Shown piece by piece: positions 27,065-37,220 of a DNA stretch of 64,000 bases; the stretch's first letter is position 1; each line of letters starts with the position of its first letter. The stretch covers positions 868,001 through 932,000 of the forward strand of contig NZ_JAARZC010000001.1 in the NCBI RefSeq assembly GCF_014229095.1, read 5' to 3'. Origin of the DNA: Listeria cossartiae subsp. cayugensis (GTDB lineage Bacteria; Bacillota; Bacilli; Lactobacillales; Listeriaceae). The translations under genes and the position numbers were made by a program. The notes below the pieces were generated by a model. That model made no database searches. It had not been told where the DNA came from and worked only from the letters and a program-made list of their open reading frames with translations.

Positions 27065-30000
27065 ATGAAATGGATTATGAAACTCCGCTGGGCCATTTTA
27101 GCATTTTGGCTTGCAGCAGCAGTCGTACTAATGTTTATTGCACCACCCATGGCAGATCTTGTACGCGAAAAAGGCGAATTAAAGCTGCCCGATGGCTACC
27201 CGTCATCACTAGCAACAGAAATGCAAAAGAAACATAATCCAGACGACAAAGGTTCTGCTTACATCGCTGTCTACACTTCTGAGAATAAGTTGACTGGAAC
27301 AGAATTAAACGATATCGAAAAATCACTAGACTCTATCGAAAAAGATAAAACAGATCTCCACGTAACCAATGTGGTATCAAGCTTCAACCAACCAGAATTA
27401 AAAGATAAATTTTTATCAAAAGATGGTAAAACACTAGTAGCAAGCTTAACGGTAGATGATACAGACGCCTCTGTTAAAAGCATCCGTAACGCTTTAGACA
27501 AAAAAATGGATGTGAAGGGCGTTGACACATACTTAACCGGAAACAAACTAATTCAAGAAGATGTTGTCCAAGGTTCCGAAGACGGTTTACATAAAACAGA
27601 GGGTATCACCGTAGTCTTTATTTTAGTTGTGTTATTCCTTGTATTCCGCTCTGCTGTAGCACCATTTATCCCGTTAATAACGGTTGGGATTAGTTATCTT
27701 GTAGCACAAAGCACGGTAGCATTCTTAATCGATCTCTTTAATTTTCCAGTTTCGACTTACACGCAGATATTTATGGTCTGTATTATGTTCGGGATTGGAA
27801 CCGACTATTGTATTCTCCTAATGAGTCGATTTAAAGAAGAAATGGGAGCCGGACTAGATCCGCGCGAAGCTGTTCATGCTACTTATCGTACAGCCGGAAA
27901 AACAGTCATTTATAGTGGCGTAGCAGTTCTTGTTGCCTTTACTTCACTTTATTTCGTTCAATTCGATTTATATCGTTCCGCAGTAGCAGTTGGTGTCGGC
28001 ATTGTCGTTTTACTCGCCGCACTATATACACTCGTGCCATTCTTTATGAGCACACTCGGAACACATCTATTCTGGCCATTAAATAAAAATATTAGCCATA
28101 AAGAAAATAAACTGTGGGGAGCTGCTGGTAAATTCACTTTTGCAAGACCGTGGATTGCACTACTAATCGTCGCAGCTATTACGCTACCACCAATTTTACT
28201 CCACACAGGAACCGAATCATTCAACTCACTAGATGAAATTAGCGACAAATATCCTTCGAAAAAAGGTTTTGAAATCGTTTCGGATAGCTTTGGAGCAGGG
28301 CAAGTTGCGCCAACGCAAATCTTTATCGAAAATGATGATAACATGCGAACAACGGATTATATCGCGCAAATCGAAAAAATTTCCGATGATTTATCTCATT
28401 TAAAAGGTATTGATATGGTCATGAGTGCCTCACGCCCAGCCGGAAAACGCGTCGATGATATTTACATTAAAAATCAAGCTGGACAAGTCAGTGATGGTGT
28501 TGGTCAAGCAACAGATGGCGTCGGACAAGTGAAAAAAGGGTTAGATTCTGCTAGTTCTGAACTGGAAAAATCTGAGCCCGCCCTAAATAAAGCCGTTGCT
28601 GGCGTTGGCGACTTACAAAAAGGCACTGTTGCAACCGAAGAAGGTATCAACCAACTGCAATCCGCACTCGCACAAATCCAAACAGGTATTGAAAGCGGCG
28701 CAACTGGCGCAGGTGATCTAAAACAAGGCGTAGCACAAGCCAAATCACAACTAGCAACTCTTCAAAATGGCGAAGCTCAAATCCAAGCAGGTTACGCTGA
28801 AATTCAAAAAAACTTACAAAATGTAGCTAATCAATTAAAAGCTTTTGAAAATCCAAATACACAAGCAATTGATACATCCAAACTAGAAGCACAATTTAAA
28901 CAAATCGGCGCGTCATTCCAAGCTTTTGCAGCCGCACATCCAGAAGTACGAAACGATCCTAAATTCCAAAAACTAGCCGCAGACATCCAAGGCTTAGAAA
29001 CAGCTGGGAATGACTTGAAAACAGCTGCCGGAAAACAAATGGCAGCACTTCAAGCAAAAATGAAAGAACTTAATCAAGGCATTCAACAACTAGCAACTGC
29101 TATGAACCAATTAAATCAGCAATCGAAGCAAATTTCCGACGGCCTTAGCGCATTTGGCACAGGACTTGGTCAAATCGAATCAGGTCTAGCACAATTAGAA
29201 AACGGGCTTAACCAAGCAGCAGACGGTCAAGGTCAAGTCATTTCCAAAATGCCTGAAATTTCCAATGCACTTAGTCAAATCGCAGCTGGCCAAGGTGCTT
29301 TAAAAGAAGGCTTTGCGGGCATTAGCGGTCAAATGGGGCAACTCACAGATGGCTTAACTTCCGGTGCAGATGGCCTCGGCAAAGTTCAAAGCGGTCTCAA
29401 CACCGCCAACGGACTCATTGACGATTGGTCAAAAGTACCATACGCAAGTTCTGGAATTTACGTGCCAGATGCTTTATTAAAAAATGCTGATTTCCAAAAA
29501 GTATTAGATCAATATATCTCTTCTGATGGAAAACTAGCAACGATTAATGTTGTCCTAACTAAAAATCCATACTCGAACGCAGCAATGGATTCGATTGACG
29601 ACATTAACGATCAACTTGCAGCAAGCATGAAAGGCACGAAACTCGAAAATGCCAAAATTGGTATTGGCGGAATGACAAGCGTTAACTACGATACAAGAGA
29701 TATGTCGACAGCTGATTATCATTTAGTACTTGTCATCGTTCTAGCGAGTGTATTCGTCACACTTGTCATCGTCTTACGTTCGCTTGTAATGCCAATTTAT
29801 CTCATTGCATCACTTGTCTTAACTTACTTTACGGCCCTTGGTTTTGCAGAAATTATCTTCATGCGAATCCTCGGATACAGTGGTCTAACATGGGCAACCC
29901 CATTCTTTGGATTCGTTGTACTCGTCGCACTCGGGATTGATTATTCAATCTTCCTTATGTCCCGCTTTAACGAATATAACGGACTTTCCGTACGCGACAG

Positions 30001-30265
30001 AATGATAAAAGCGATGAAAAATATGGGTGGCGTTATCTTCTCGGCAGTTATCATCCTCGGAGGAACATTCGCCGCAATGATGCCAGCTGGCGTGCTATCC
30101 TTACTAGAAATTGCCACAGTGGTTCTGATTGGTTTAGTACTCTATGCCGTCGTTATCCTACCACTATTCGTTCCGGTTATGGTTAAATTATTCGGACGAG
30201 GCAACTGGTGGCCATTTATCACAAGAAAAGGCGACCATCAAGAAAACGTACCACCGAAAAAATAG
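27065..30265 (+). CDS. MMPL/RND-type exporter with extended helical extracellular domain
   Basis: A 1066-residue RND-superfamily (MMPL) exporter. An N-terminal helix is followed by an extracellular domain, then a block of helices starting near residue 185 (TVVFILVVLFLVFRSAVAPFIPL). The MMPL motif FGIGTDYCILLMSRFKEEM is in the first half and is echoed in the second by ALGIDYSIFLMSRFNEY, each with the Asp-Tyr pair that carries the proton relay. Between residues about 480 and 800 lies a long helical segment with repeated GLxQIxxGLAQLExG units, a YhgE-like stalk. AAGGAG precedes the ATG. It is cotranscribed with the marR gene. Substrate unknown. Confidence 0.92.
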   Translation: MKWIMKLRWAILAFWLAAAVVLMFIAPPMADLVREKGELKLPDGYPSSLATEMQKKHNPDDKGSAYIAVYTSENKLTGTELNDIEKSLDSIEKDKTDLHVTNVVSSFNQPELKDKFLSKDGKTLVASLTVDDTDASVKSIRNALDKKMDVKGVDTYLTGNKLIQEDVVQGSEDGLHKTEGITVVFILVVLFLVFRSAVAPFIPLITVGISYLVAQSTVAFLIDLFNFPVSTYTQIFMVCIMFGIGTDYCILLMSRFKEEMGAGLDPREAVHATYRTAGKTVIYSGVAVLVAFTSLYFVQFDLYRSAVAVGVGIVVLLAALYTLVPFFMSTLGTHLFWPLNKNISHKENKLWGAAGKFTFARPWIALLIVAAITLPPILLHTGTESFNSLDEISDKYPSKKGFEIVSDSFGAGQVAPTQIFIENDDNMRTTDYIAQIEKISDDLSHLKGIDMVMSASRPAGKRVDDIYIKNQAGQVSDGVGQATDGVGQVKKGLDSASSELEKSEPALNKAVAGVGDLQKGTVATEEGINQLQSALAQIQTGIESGATGAGDLKQGVAQAKSQLATLQNGEAQIQAGYAEIQKNLQNVANQLKAFENPNTQAIDTSKLEAQFKQIGASFQAFAAAHPEVRNDPKFQKLAADIQGLETAGNDLKTAAGKQMAALQAKMKELNQGIQQLATAMNQLNQQSKQISDGLSAFGTGLGQIESGLAQLENGLNQAADGQGQVISKMPEISNALSQIAAGQGALKEGFAGISGQMGQLTDGLTSGADGLGKVQSGLNTANGLIDDWSKVPYASSGIYVPDALLKNADFQKVLDQYISSDGKLATINVVLTKNPYSNAAMDSIDDINDQLAASMKGTKLENAKIGIGGMTSVNYDTRDMSTADYHLVLVIVLASVFVTLVIVLRSLVMPIYLIASLVLTYFTALGFAEIIFMRILGYSGLTWATPFFGFVVLVALGIDYSIFLMSRFNEYNGLSVRDRMIKAMKNMGGVIFSAVIILGGTFAAMMPAGVLSLLEIATVVLIGLVLYAVVILPLFVPVMVKLFGRGNWWPFITRKGDHQENVPPKK

Positions 30266-30271
30266 CCGAAC

Positions 30272-30305
30272 AAACCGCATTCCTTTTAAAAGGAATGCGG
30301 TTTTT
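30272..30305 (+). terminator. Terminator after the MMPL exporter
   Basis: A long perfect palindrome (arms AAACCGCATTCCTTTT / AAAAGGAATGCGGTTT) followed by T residues. The symmetry would let it act in both directions. Confidence 0.92.
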
Positions 30306-30356
30306 AGTTTAATTTGGTAAGATGTAGGGAGAGACGAATGAAGGAGGAAGATACAG

Positions 30357-31031
30357 ATGATAAAACTCGAAAATGACTGGGATGAGTTATTAAAAGATGA
30401 GTTTAACCAACCTTATTATTTAAAACTTCGCCAGTTCCTAAAAAATGAATACCAAACAAAAAAAGTATTTCCAGACATGTATGACATTTTTAATGTTTTA
30501 AAACACACTGCTTATAAAGATGTAAAAGTAGTGATACTCGGCCAAGATCCATACCACGGACCAGGTCAAGCACACGGACTCTCTTTTTCCGTCCAAAAAG
30601 GAGTACAAATCCCGCCATCGTTACAAAATATTTATTTGGAACTACATAATGACTTGAATTGTGAAATCCCAAACAATGGCTATCTGATACCGTGGGCAGA
30701 CCAAGGTGTATTGCTATTAAACACCGTACTAACTGTTCGCGCAGGCCAAGCTAATTCTCACCGCGGGCAAGGCTGGGAAATGCTAACGAACCGCATTATC
30801 GAAATGATTAACGAGAAAGAGGAGCCAGTTGTCTTTTTACTTTGGGGCAATAATGCAAAAGAAAAGTTGCAACTATTAACTAACCCGAACCACATTGCTT
30901 TCACATCCGTTCATCCTAGCCCACTTTCCGCATCACGTGGATTCATGGGCTGCCAACATTTTTCCAAAGCGAACCAATTCTTAGAGCAAAACGGCGTAAC
31001 TCCGATTGATTGGCAAATTCCTTCTATATAA
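30357..31031 (+). CDS. ung: Uracil-DNA glycosylase
   Basis: A 224-residue family 1 uracil-DNA glycosylase that removes uracil from DNA in base excision repair. The water-activating loop GQDPYHGPGQAHGLSFSV has catalytic Asp64, and the Leu-intercalation loop HPSPLSASRGF has catalytic His186. LLNTVLTVRAGQANSH and LLWGNNAKEK are the other conserved blocks. The ATG at 30357 follows AAGGAGG. It is convergent with rnhC across a shared terminator. Confidence 0.97.
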   Translation: MIKLENDWDELLKDEFNQPYYLKLRQFLKNEYQTKKVFPDMYDIFNVLKHTAYKDVKVVILGQDPYHGPGQAHGLSFSVQKGVQIPPSLQNIYLELHNDLNCEIPNNGYLIPWADQGVLLLNTVLTVRAGQANSHRGQGWEMLTNRIIEMINEKEEPVVFLLWGNNAKEKLQLLTNPNHIAFTSVHPSPLSASRGFMGCQHFSKANQFLEQNGVTPIDWQIPSI

Positions 31032-31035
31032 ATAA

Positions 31036-31070
31036 AAAACGCCTCATCAGCAAAAGACGAGGCGTTTTGT
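31036..31070. terminator. Bidirectional terminator between ung and rnhC
   Basis: AAAACGCCTC (31036-31045) and GAGGCGTTTT (31059-31068), with an inner imperfect pairing of the CAGC/CAAAAG loop region and A/T flanks on both sides, serve both convergent genes. Confidence 0.88.
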
Positions 31071-31997
31071 TTATTTTTTAGCAATTTTCAAGGCTTTTTC
31101 TGTATTAGCAAAATGTTGTTTCGTATATTTCGCTAGTGTTTCCATTCCAAAGCGTTCAATAATTTCGGCTGCAACAGCGTCGACATGAGGTCCAGCACCC
31201 TTTGGAAGGGGAATACCAACTTCCTTCGACATCGCATCAAACGCTTGAACAAATTTATAACGAGCAATAATCGAAGCCGCCGCCACCGAAAGATGTAACC
31301 CTTCCGCTTTGGTTGCAAAAAAGACATCCTCACGAACAATGCTAGGCTCTTGTGCCAAATAACGGTAATACGTATTTTTTTCAGCAAATTGATCAATTAA
31401 AATCGCTTCTGGTTTTACTGGTGCTAGTTTTTTCAAGACATTTTCAATTGCTCGATTATGTAATAAAGCTTTCATTTGACCTTGATTCATGCCTCTTTGT
31501 TGTAATTCGTTATATTTCGGATTCGGACAAAGTAGCACACTATGCGGCACAAGCGGCATGATTTTCTCGGCGATTCGACAAATTTCCGGATCTTTCATGG
31601 CTTTTGAATCCTTCACACCAAGCTCTTTTAAAAGTGGCATCATTTCCGCATCGACATATGCTGCGCAAACAGTAATGGGACCAAAAAAATCACCCGTGCC
31701 GACTTCATCGGAGCCAATGACATTTTTTGATGCGAAGTTTGCTGGAAGAACACCTTTAGAAACACTTGGCGACTTCGCTTTTGTTTCTGGTAAGGTCGCT
31801 ACCCATTTTTTTGCTTCGGCTTCTCCGTTCACTCCTTGGAACATCACTTTACGCGATTTATAGCCAGTAATGGAGACACCAGGTTTTTTAGCTGCAAAAA
31901 CGGCTCCTGGTGGGAGTTTTGGATTGGAAAAAGGGAGATATGTTTGTTTCATTTTTTCAAGAGTTGATTGATTGACTACAATAACTGTATTTGCGAT
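31071..31997 (-). CDS. rnhC: Ribonuclease HIII, probable AUC start
   Basis: RNase HIII cleaves RNA in RNA-DNA hybrids. The catalytic domain begins at [19 protein letters not shown] (the DEVG motif with acidic residues), and further acidic residues lie in [14 protein letters not shown]. The first ordinary start, ATG at 31952, gives 293 residues. The frame stays open upstream and encodes [14 protein letters not shown], matching the conserved N-terminus of the family's TBP-like substrate-binding domain. The codon before it is ATC (31997-31995), and GAAAGGATG lies about 10 nt upstream. Starting there gives 308 residues, close to family length. The AUC start is inference. Confidence 0.88.
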   Translation of the reverse strand: MANTVIVVNQSTLEKMKQTYLPFSNPKLPPGAVFAAKKPGVSITGYKSRKVMFQGVNGEAEAKKWVATLPETKAKSPSVSKGVLPANFASKNVIGSDEVGTGDFFGPITVCAAYVDAEMMPLLKELGVKDSKAMKDPEICRIAEKIMPLVPHSVLLCPNPKYNELQQRGMNQGQMKALLHNRAIENVLKKLAPVKPEAILIDQFAEKNTYYRYLAQEPSIVREDVFFATKAEGLHLSVAAASIIARYKFVQAFDAMSKEVGIPLPKGAGPHVDAVAAEIIERFGMETLAKYTKQHFANTEKALKIAKK

Positions 31998-32150
31998 AAG
32001 GCATCATCCTTTCAAAGTTCTATTGTAACATACTACGCCGAAAGACTGAATATCGGCTAAACAGGTGGTTGACTCTTTTCTTTCGGGCTTTTTCGTGATA
32101 AGATTATGACAAGTAGCGGCCTAAATGAATTTGGGCGAGGAGGAATTTAC

Positions 32151-32417
32151 GTGGCAAATGAGAGAAATAGAGTAGTGACCACAATTTACGGTAGAGAATA
32201 TACAATTGTTGGCATAGAAACAACAGACCACTTACGAAAAGTAGCTCGCGAAGTCGATGAAAAAATGCACGAAATCGGCTCTCAAAATCATGCGCTTGAT
32301 AGCGGAAGGCTCGCTGTACTGACAGCTGTGAATGCAACTCACGATTATTTAAAACTAGAACAAAAATATCTAGAGTTGGAACAAGAACTGGCTCGTATCA
32401 AAGGAAGAGATCAATGA
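32151..32417 (+). CDS. zapA: Cell division protein ZapA
   Basis: An 88-residue ZapA, a small activator that crosslinks FtsZ filaments. The N-terminal VVTTIYGREYTIVGIETTDHLRKVAREVDEKMHEI block and the C-terminal coiled coil (LKLEQKYLELEQELARIKG) are typical of the short Gram-positive form. GTG 32151 is used, with GAGGAGGAAT at 32137-32146. The ATG at 32106 is in frame but has no ribosome binding site and adds a segment atypical of ZapA. The stop overlaps cvpA (ATGA). Confidence 0.9.
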   Translation: MANERNRVVTTIYGREYTIVGIETTDHLRKVAREVDEKMHEIGSQNHALDSGRLAVLTAVNATHDYLKLEQKYLELEQELARIKGRDQ

Positions 32418-32956
32418 TTTTAAATGCGATTATTTTAATTTTGCTTGTTTCTGGCTTTTTTGCAGGTTTCAGAACAGGCCTAATCAAACAACTTATATTA
32501 TTGCTAGGTTATATTTTGGCATTTTTTATCTCGTATACATATTACGAAGATTTAGCGCCTCATTTAACCTTTATACCTTATCCAGGTAGTGATACTTCAG
32601 ATGGATTATCTATTATTTTACAGGAATTACGAACAGAAACAGCTTATTATAACGTACTCGGCTTTGCGATAATTTTTATTGTTGCGATTATTGTCGTTCA
32701 TATGCTCGCATCGCTTGTTGGTGGCTTAACAAAAATACCTGTTTTGCGCCAAATTAATGGGTTAGTAGCAGCTGTTTTTGGCGTTATTAAGTCTTATTTA
32801 CTTATTTTTATTGTATTGTTTATCATGGCAATTTACCCGGCGAATTGGTCAGAGAATCTGATTGACAGCTCTACGGTTGCTCAGTGGATGCTTGAGAACA
32901 CGCCAATTTTGTCCGAACAATTTTATGACTGGATGACAGACATTCTGCCAAAATAA
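32414..32956 (+). CDS. CvpA-family membrane protein
   Basis: A 180-residue protein with four hydrophobic helices (ILILLVSGFFAGFRTGLIKQ, LLGYILAFFISYTYY, LGFAIIFIVAIIVVHMLA, VIKSYLLIFIVLFIMAIYP) and the FAGFRTGLIKQ motif of the CvpA (colicin V production) family. It overlaps zapA by 4 bases and is followed by polX, an arrangement conserved in Bacillales. The molecular role is not established in Firmicutes; an envelope function is likely. Confidence 0.9.
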   Translation: MILNAIILILLVSGFFAGFRTGLIKQLILLLGYILAFFISYTYYEDLAPHLTFIPYPGSDTSDGLSIILQELRTETAYYNVLGFAIIFIVAIIVVHMLASLVGGLTKIPVLRQINGLVAAVFGVIKSYLLIFIVLFIMAIYPANWSENLIDSSTVAQWMLENTPILSEQFYDWMTDILPK

Positions 32957-33047
32957 AAGAAACATTCGATACCAGATGTACACTCTTAGCCAATTTTGGA
33001 TAGGATTACGCTGGTATTTTTTTAATGACCGAACGGGAGGAATAACG

Positions 33048-34760
33048 ATGGCTACTAATAAAAAAGAAATTATTCGTTTACTGGAAGAAATTGCTATTTA
33101 TATGGAATTAAAAGGAGAAAATAGCTTTAAAATATCGGCTTTTCGGAAAGCGGCTCAAGCAATTGAATTAGATAGTAGAAGTCTATCCGAAATAGAGGAT
33201 TTCACGAAAATTAGCGGTATTGGAAAAACAACTGGCGAAATTATTCAACGTTTTTTAGATAGCGGGGAATGTCCAGAGCTTATGGAGCTGAAAAAAGAAG
33301 TACCTGCTGGCCTCGTTCCACTTTTAGATGTGCCGGGACTTGGTGGCAAGAAATTATCACGGCTTTATCACGAACTTGGTGTGGTCGATAAAGATACGTT
33401 ACTTCAAGAAGCGGAAAATGGTCATATCGAAGCGTTAAAAGGGTTTGGTAAAAAGTCCGCCGAAAAAATGGCAGAAGCTGTGCGCGAAATGGGTGAACGG
33501 CCTGATCGCTATCCGCTTAATGATGTTTTACCAATCATTAGAAAAGTAGAAACTTATTTATCCGAAATTGCTGCAATCGAAAGGTTCGCGCAAGCTGGGA
33601 GTTTACGGAGATTGCGCGAAACAGTGAAAGACCTTGATTACGTCATCGCGACTGAAAAGCCAGAAGAAGTGCAAAAAGCATTGCTTGATTTTCCGCTCAT
33701 TACAGATGTCATTGGGGCCGGTGAAACAAAAGTATCGGCTGTACTAGAAGACAACATTACTATCTCGGTGGATTTTCGCCTAGTAGAAAAGAAAGCTTTC
33801 GCAACGACACTGCATCATTTTACTGGTTCCAAAGATCACAATATCAAAATGCGCCAGTTAGCTAAACAATCGAATGAAAAAATAAGTGAATACGGGGTGG
33901 AGCAGGAAGACGGAAGCATGCGCCATTTTGACTCAGAAAAAGCCTTTTTTGCTCATTTTGATATTCCATTTTTACCGCCAGAAGTTCGCCGTGATGGTAC
34001 AGAAATTGAGCGCGTAACGAAGGAGACGAAATTCCTTGAATTAAGTGATATTCGCGGTGATTTACACATGCATACTACTTGGTCAGATGGAGCTTACGCG
34101 ATTCAGGAAATGATTGAAGCATGTATCGCAAAAGGTTACGAATACATGGTAATCACCGATCATGGAAAATTTTTACGTGTAGCAAATGGATTGGATGAGA
34201 AAAGACTGCTAGAACAACAAGCCGAAATCAAAAAAATAGCTGCAAACTATCCAGAAATTGACGTCTATTCAGGCGTTGAAATGGACATTTTAGCAGATGG
34301 TTCGCTTGATTTTGATGACGAAACGCTGAAACAGTTGGATTTTGTTATTGCATCGATTCATTCCAGTTTCCAACAATCGGAAGAAGAAATCATGAAACGA
34401 CTAAAAACAGCGTGCGAAAATCCTTACGTGCGCTTGATTGCTCATCCGACAGGGAGAATTGTCGTGAAAAGAAAGCCATATCATGTTAATATGAAAGAAC
34501 TAATCAAACTAGCGAAAAACACAGGAACTGCACTAGAACTAAATGCCAATCCGCAGCGCCTCGATTTAAAACGTGAGCATTTAGAAATGGCTCATGCAGC
34601 AGGCGTTCCGATTGCCATTAATACCGATGCGCATGATACGAAACATCTTGATTTCATGTCTATCGGAGTTCGCGCAGCAACGAAAGCTTGGCTCGATAAG
34701 TCCGCGATTCTAAATACGAAAACAGCGGCTGAATTTAAACAATTTTTACAGAATAAATAA
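33048..34760 (+). CDS. polX: DNA polymerase/3'-5' exonuclease PolX
   Basis: A 570-residue family X polymerase. The N-terminal 8-kDa-like helical domain and HhH motifs (FTKISGIGKTTGEIIQRF, LLDVPGLGGKKLSRLY, LKGFGKKSAEKM) come first. The nucleotidyltransferase core follows (SLRRLRETVKDLDYVIATEKP, DNITISVDFRLV, with paired acidic residues). The C-terminal PHP phosphoesterase domain starts at RGDLHMHTTWSDGAYAI and includes VITDHGKF and INTDAHDTKHLDF. It acts in gap filling and repair. The start is ATG 33048 with GGGAGGA upstream; a longer frame from 32976 lacks a site. Confidence 0.95.
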   Translation: MATNKKEIIRLLEEIAIYMELKGENSFKISAFRKAAQAIELDSRSLSEIEDFTKISGIGKTTGEIIQRFLDSGECPELMELKKEVPAGLVPLLDVPGLGGKKLSRLYHELGVVDKDTLLQEAENGHIEALKGFGKKSAEKMAEAVREMGERPDRYPLNDVLPIIRKVETYLSEIAAIERFAQAGSLRRLRETVKDLDYVIATEKPEEVQKALLDFPLITDVIGAGETKVSAVLEDNITISVDFRLVEKKAFATTLHHFTGSKDHNIKMRQLAKQSNEKISEYGVEQEDGSMRHFDSEKAFFAHFDIPFLPPEVRRDGTEIERVTKETKFLELSDIRGDLHMHTTWSDGAYAIQEMIEACIAKGYEYMVITDHGKFLRVANGLDEKRLLEQQAEIKKIAANYPEIDVYSGVEMDILADGSLDFDDETLKQLDFVIASIHSSFQQSEEEIMKRLKTACENPYVRLIAHPTGRIVVKRKPYHVNMKELIKLAKNTGTALELNANPQRLDLKREHLEMAHAAGVPIAINTDAHDTKHLDFMSIGVRAATKAWLDKSAILNTKTAAEFKQFLQNK

Positions 34761-34782
34761 CTTTTAAAAAGAAGGATGACCA

Positions 34783-37140
34783 ATGGAAAAAAAAGTAGAA
34801 GCCATTTTAGAATTTGATAAAATAAAAAAACAACTCACGGAATTTGCTTCTTCTTCACTAGGGGAGCAAGCGATTTTGGAACTCGCTCCAGCTACCGATT
34901 TTCAAGTAGTTCAAAAAGCACAACTTGAAACAGAAGAAGGAGCCAAAATTATTCGTTTACGGGGAAGTGCGCCGATTACTGGTTTAACAGACGTTTTTGC
35001 TCATTTGAAACGCTTAGAGATTGGCGGCGATTTAAACGGGCTTGAAATCTACCAAATCGGTAGCAACTTGCGCGTAAGCCGTCAAATGAAAAATTTTATG
35101 AACGATTTACTCGAAATTGGCGTAGAAATACCGCTTCTCGGCGCGCTTTCAGATGAACTTTTAGTATTAAAAGAAGTTGAGGAAGATATTACGATTTCCG
35201 TTGATGAAAGCGGGAAAGTATTAGATACTGCGAGTGAAGCACTTAGCACCATTCGCCGGACACTCCGCCGGACAGAAGACCGCGTACGGGAAAAATTAGA
35301 ATCTTATTTGCGCGATCGCAATGCTTCGAAAATGCTGAGCGATGCCGTTATTACGATTCGAAATGATCGTTATGTTATCCCTGTTAAACAAGAATATAAA
35401 GGGCATTACGGCGGGATTGTCCATGACCAATCCGCATCCGGTCAAACACTTTTCATCGAGCCACAAAGCGTAGTAGATTTAAATAACGAACGAAAAGCGC
35501 TTCAAGCTAAAGAAAAACAAGAAATCGAACGTATTCTTGCGGAAATTTCGGCATCACTTGCTGGTTGGATTAATGAAATTCATCATAATACCTTCATTCT
35601 AGGCCGCTTTGATTTTATTTTCGCCAAAGCGCGTTTCGGGAAAGCGATGAAAGCCGTAACGCCGCATCTTAGTGATACAGGAGTAGTGCATTTAATTGCC
35701 GCGCGACATCCACTTTTAGATGAAGCTAAAGTCGTTGCTAATGATATTTATTTAGGTGAAGATTTTACGACGATTGTTATTACTGGTCCAAATACAGGTG
35801 GTAAAACAATTACACTAAAAACATTGGGATTACTAACTTTAATGGCACAATCTGGCTTGCAAATTCCAGCACAGGAAGATTCCACGATTGCCGTTTTTGA
35901 ACATGTATTTGCCGATATTGGTGACGAACAATCCATTGAACAAAGCTTGAGTACCTTCTCGTCCCATATGACGAATATCGTGTCCATTTTAGAAAGAGTG
36001 AACCACAAATCTCTAATTTTATATGATGAACTTGGTGCGGGAACAGATCCGCAAGAAGGTGCAGCACTAGCGATTGCAATACTTGATGCAAGCCATGCAA
36101 AAGGTGCAAGTGTTGTCGCGACGACCCATTATCCTGAACTAAAAGCATATGGATATAACCGCGTTCACGCAACCAATGCTTCCGTAGAATTCAATGTCGA
36201 AACGCTTAGTCCGACTTATAAACTACTAATCGGCGTTCCCGGACGAAGTAACGCTTTCGATATTTCGCGCCGCCTTGGATTAAGCGAAAATATCATCACT
36301 GAAGCAAGAAGTCTTGTCGATACTGAAAGCGCCGATTTAAATGATATGATTTCCAGCCTAGAAGAAAAACGTAACTTAGCGGAAACAGAATATGAAGAAG
36401 CACACGAACTAGCTCGCGGTGCCGATGCCCTTTTAAAAGATTTACAAAAAGAAATCTCTAATTACTATCAACAAAAAGATAAACTAATCGAACAAGCGAA
36501 TGAAAAAGCAGCAACCATCGTCGAAAAAGCTGAGGCTGAGGCCGAAGAAATCATCCACGAATTGCGCACAATGCAATTAAACGGAGCAGCTGGCATCAAA
36601 GAACACGAACTGATTGACGCCAAAACAAGACTTGGGAAAGCAAAACCAAAAACAATCAACAAAACCATTCCCCAAGCGCCAAAACAAAAACCACACGTTT
36701 TCAAAGATGGTGATAATGTCCGCGTCTTATCACTCGGCCAAAAGGGCACACTTTTAAGCAAAATTAGCGATAAAGAATGGAACGTCCAAATCGGTATCAT
36801 CAAAATGAAAATCAAAACCGCCGATCTTGAATACATCCAACCAGAAAAACCGAAAAAACAACGTATCATTACATCGGTTCATAGCAGCGGGTCACCAGCA
36901 AAAAGTGAACTCGATTTGCGCGGCGAACGCTACGAAGATGCACTGCAAAAAGTCGACAAATATCTGGATGAAGCATTGCTCGCGGGCTATCCGCAAGTAG
37001 CCATCATTCACGGTAAGGGAACCGGCGCACTCAGAACCGGTGTCACCGAATATCTGAAAAATCATCGCATGGTTAAATCAATCCGTTTTGGTGCAGCAGC
37101 GGAAGGCGGGAACGGCGTAACCATCGTTGAGTTTAAGTAA
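34783..37140 (+). CDS. mutS2: Endonuclease MutS2
   Basis: A 785-residue MutS2. It lacks the mismatch-recognition domain of MutS and starts with the core/lever domains. The ATPase has Walker A GPNTGGKT at residues 335-342, the LSTFSSHMTNI switch and Walker B LILYDELGAGTDPQEG. A long coiled coil follows (about residues 515-620), then a KOW-like segment (VRVLSLGQKGTLLSK) and the C-terminal Smr nuclease domain with SELDLRGERYEDAL and IIHGKGTGALRTGV. It acts in recombination control or ribosome rescue (both reported for the family). It follows polX by 22 bases. Confidence 0.96.
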   Translation: MEKKVEAILEFDKIKKQLTEFASSSLGEQAILELAPATDFQVVQKAQLETEEGAKIIRLRGSAPITGLTDVFAHLKRLEIGGDLNGLEIYQIGSNLRVSRQMKNFMNDLLEIGVEIPLLGALSDELLVLKEVEEDITISVDESGKVLDTASEALSTIRRTLRRTEDRVREKLESYLRDRNASKMLSDAVITIRNDRYVIPVKQEYKGHYGGIVHDQSASGQTLFIEPQSVVDLNNERKALQAKEKQEIERILAEISASLAGWINEIHHNTFILGRFDFIFAKARFGKAMKAVTPHLSDTGVVHLIAARHPLLDEAKVVANDIYLGEDFTTIVITGPNTGGKTITLKTLGLLTLMAQSGLQIPAQEDSTIAVFEHVFADIGDEQSIEQSLSTFSSHMTNIVSILERVNHKSLILYDELGAGTDPQEGAALAIAILDASHAKGASVVATTHYPELKAYGYNRVHATNASVEFNVETLSPTYKLLIGVPGRSNAFDISRRLGLSENIITEARSLVDTESADLNDMISSLEEKRNLAETEYEEAHELARGADALLKDLQKEISNYYQQKDKLIEQANEKAATIVEKAEAEAEEIIHELRTMQLNGAAGIKEHELIDAKTRLGKAKPKTINKTIPQAPKQKPHVFKDGDNVRVLSLGQKGTLLSKISDKEWNVQIGIIKMKIKTADLEYIQPEKPKKQRIITSVHSSGSPAKSELDLRGERYEDALQKVDKYLDEALLAGYPQVAIIHGKGTGALRTGVTEYLKNHRMVKSIRFGAAAEGGNGVTIVEFK

Positions 37141-37177
37141 ACAATTGAGCAAAAACATGGCTCGAAATAGGCGTAAA

Positions 37178-37186
37178 TGCTATACT
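37178..37186 (+). promoter_or_regulatory. Extended -10 promoter of trxA
   Basis: TGCTATACT includes TATACT (37181-37186) with an extended-10 TG. No -35 is apparent at the right distance. It lies about 35 nt before the trxA ATG. Confidence 0.5.
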
Positions 37187-37220
37187 GTGTGTACAAAAGT
37201 CATAAGGAGTGAATTAAATC

